From the NCBI RefSeq assembly GCF_018332695.1, contig NZ_BOQN01000030.1:1-52442 (forward strand): a stretch of DNA of 52,442 nucleotides, written 5' to 3'. Numbering within the stretch: position 1 is the stretch's first letter; each line of letters opens with the position of its first letter. Below, piece by piece: positions 51,752 to 52,442 of this stretch. The notes under the pieces are model-generated. The model searched no databases. It had not been told where the DNA came from and saw only the letters and a list, made by a program, of their open reading frames with translations. The stretch is from Paractinoplanes toevensis. Its GTDB lineage: Bacteria > Actinomycetota > Actinomycetes > Mycobacteriales > Micromonosporaceae. The translations under genes were made by a program, and so were the position numbers.

Positions 51752-52442
51752 CTAGCTCCTCCCGTCGGGTTGACGGCTCGGTGACGCCGTCTCCGTGGTG
51801 TCCAGGTTGCCAAATTGCCGTTTCGCCCCGGTTGCCGCGCCGTGTCTCCGGAGTCAAGACACAGCTATATGCCCCGCGTCACACCAGCCTAGGAGTGGTC
51901 GGGCCGGTCCGCGACGGTGTGCACAGAAGGTGCGAATCGCGGTCTGGAGATCTTCCGGGTCGGGGTCCGCCAATCCAGAAGGAACGGGACCCCGGCCCAG
52001 GCTTCTGCGAAACGGAGGGCGGGACGCTTTCGCGCTGAAGATCAAACCTTTGCCGTACGCGCCGAAGCACTCCCGTGGCACGCGGTCCCGGCAGGTGCAA
52101 CTCACCCTCCGCGCGCCCGCTGCGGGCGGGCCCGCCCCAAGCTCGCCACCCCGACCCGCCGGCACGAACGATCCCTGGCGACAGCCATCGACCTCCCGCA
52201 TGATGGTCGCCGCGCTCGGATACCGGGTCGTAGTCCCGCATCTCGGGCATGGTCCCGCCTGATGGGCAGCGCTTCCAAACTCCACAAGATCTGCGATGCC
52301 GGCGCCAAGACGTGGCATCGGCCCGTCACGACGGTTCGAATACGTATAAAACGCCCTCCGAGCGGAGCAGAGCGGCGTGTATGGGTGAGCAGCGCGAGGC
52401 GTTGCCGCGCCGGGGCTGCGTGCGTGGGTCGTTGCGCGAGAG
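51752..52442. other. Gene-poor right edge
   Basis: No supported gene is seen in these ~690 bases. Open frames are present on both strands but lack start signals and known domains. Visible structure is a GTGTCT-N9-AGACAC inverted repeat (51842-51862), which may belong to the promoter of the ACT genes, and the degraded repeat at 52218-52294. Near 52341-52375 there is an ATACGTAT palindrome, a TATAAA, and a branched inverted repeat (CTCCG-AG-CGGAG inside ACGCC...GGCGT). Confidence 0.5.
52218..52294 (+). repeat. Degraded copy of the left-edge sequence (inverted)
   Basis: It matches the minus strand of 219-281 and the 13-mer at 31-43 (reverse complement). The open reading through RVVVPHLGH ends in a TGA, so any protein frame here is broken. 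The shortened distance between the two blocks suggests an internal deletion relative to the left copy. Confidence 0.45.

Noticed and set aside
51854..52318. Open frames on both strands at the right edge (up to 154 codons)
   Set aside because: They overlap one another, lack start signals and have no recognisable domain, and one contains the broken repeat copy.
52315..52350. tRNA T-arm-like GGTTCGAAT at the right edge
   Set aside because: The bases around the TTCGAAT loop do not pair into a T-stem and no acceptor or anticodon arm can be drawn.

Overview
The window is high-GC actinobacterial DNA, most likely Micromonosporaceae (Actinoplanes/Micromonospora type). The evidence is very strong G/C third-position bias, many GTG starts, DUF3000 and DUF2637 proteins, a coproporphyrin-type heme pathway (hemE, a hemY/cgoX-type oxidase, chdC) and a BsaP-like gene after bioB. 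The block dxs - fadA/fadB - rnd - DUF3000 - hemE - hemY - chdC is ordinary conserved actinobacterial chromosome. No rRNA, tRNA, CRISPR array or intact insertion sequence was recognised.

Layout. 0.4-3.2 kb: a PadR/ABC-ATPase/permease operon beside a DNA glycosylase gene broken by a one-base frameshift. 3.4-6.2 kb: folD and dxs, divergent. 6.3-12.1 kb: three paralogous membrane-anchored beta-propeller proteins followed by an OmpR-type two-component system. 12.2-14.5 kb: a DUF2637 membrane protein with tandem repeats and a Pro/Gln-rich membrane protein. 14.7-18 kb: fatty-acid beta-oxidation pair. 18.1-24.5 kb: RNase D, trypsin-like protease, DUF3000 and heme genes. 24.5-28.4 kb: acetyltransferase, carbohydrate-binding-like protein, thyA-folA, msrB and an LPXTG protein. 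28.5-33.2 kb: a LigD-type polymerase/primase, acetyltransferase, K+ channel, secreted alpha/beta hydrolase and ATP-dependent DNA ligase. 33.2-42.3 kb: MerR/transglutaminase pair, the four-gene RHH-HipA-DUF3037-MazG operon, thioesterase, ArsR-SRPBCC fusion, dGTPase, LURP-like protein and MBL hydrolase. 42.5-45.8 kb: P450-like protein with repeats, lipid kinase, GAF protein and DUF1697. 45.8-49.9 kb: divergent biotin locus bioF-bioD / bioB-bsaP. 49.9-51.75 kb: two ACT-domain proteins. Both edges (1-369 and 51752-52442) are gene-poor and share a degraded inverted repeat.

The genes that work together are the heme branch (hemE to chdC), one-carbon/thymidylate metabolism (folD, thyA, folA), biotin synthesis, beta-oxidation, and DNA repair (LigD-type polymerase plus LigC-type ligase). 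The best candidate for an undescribed system is the tightly packed operon at 34972-36963. It joins a ribbon-helix-helix-like protein, a HipA-type kinase, a DUF3037 partner and a MazG-type NTP pyrophosphohydrolase behind an array of TGTAA repeats inside a 9-bp inverted repeat. A second window-wide theme is leaderless transcription: about twenty starts have a TANNNT or CANNNT hexamer 6-8 nt upstream and no Shine-Dalgarno. Two of these promoters contain clear dyad operators for their own MerR and ArsR products.
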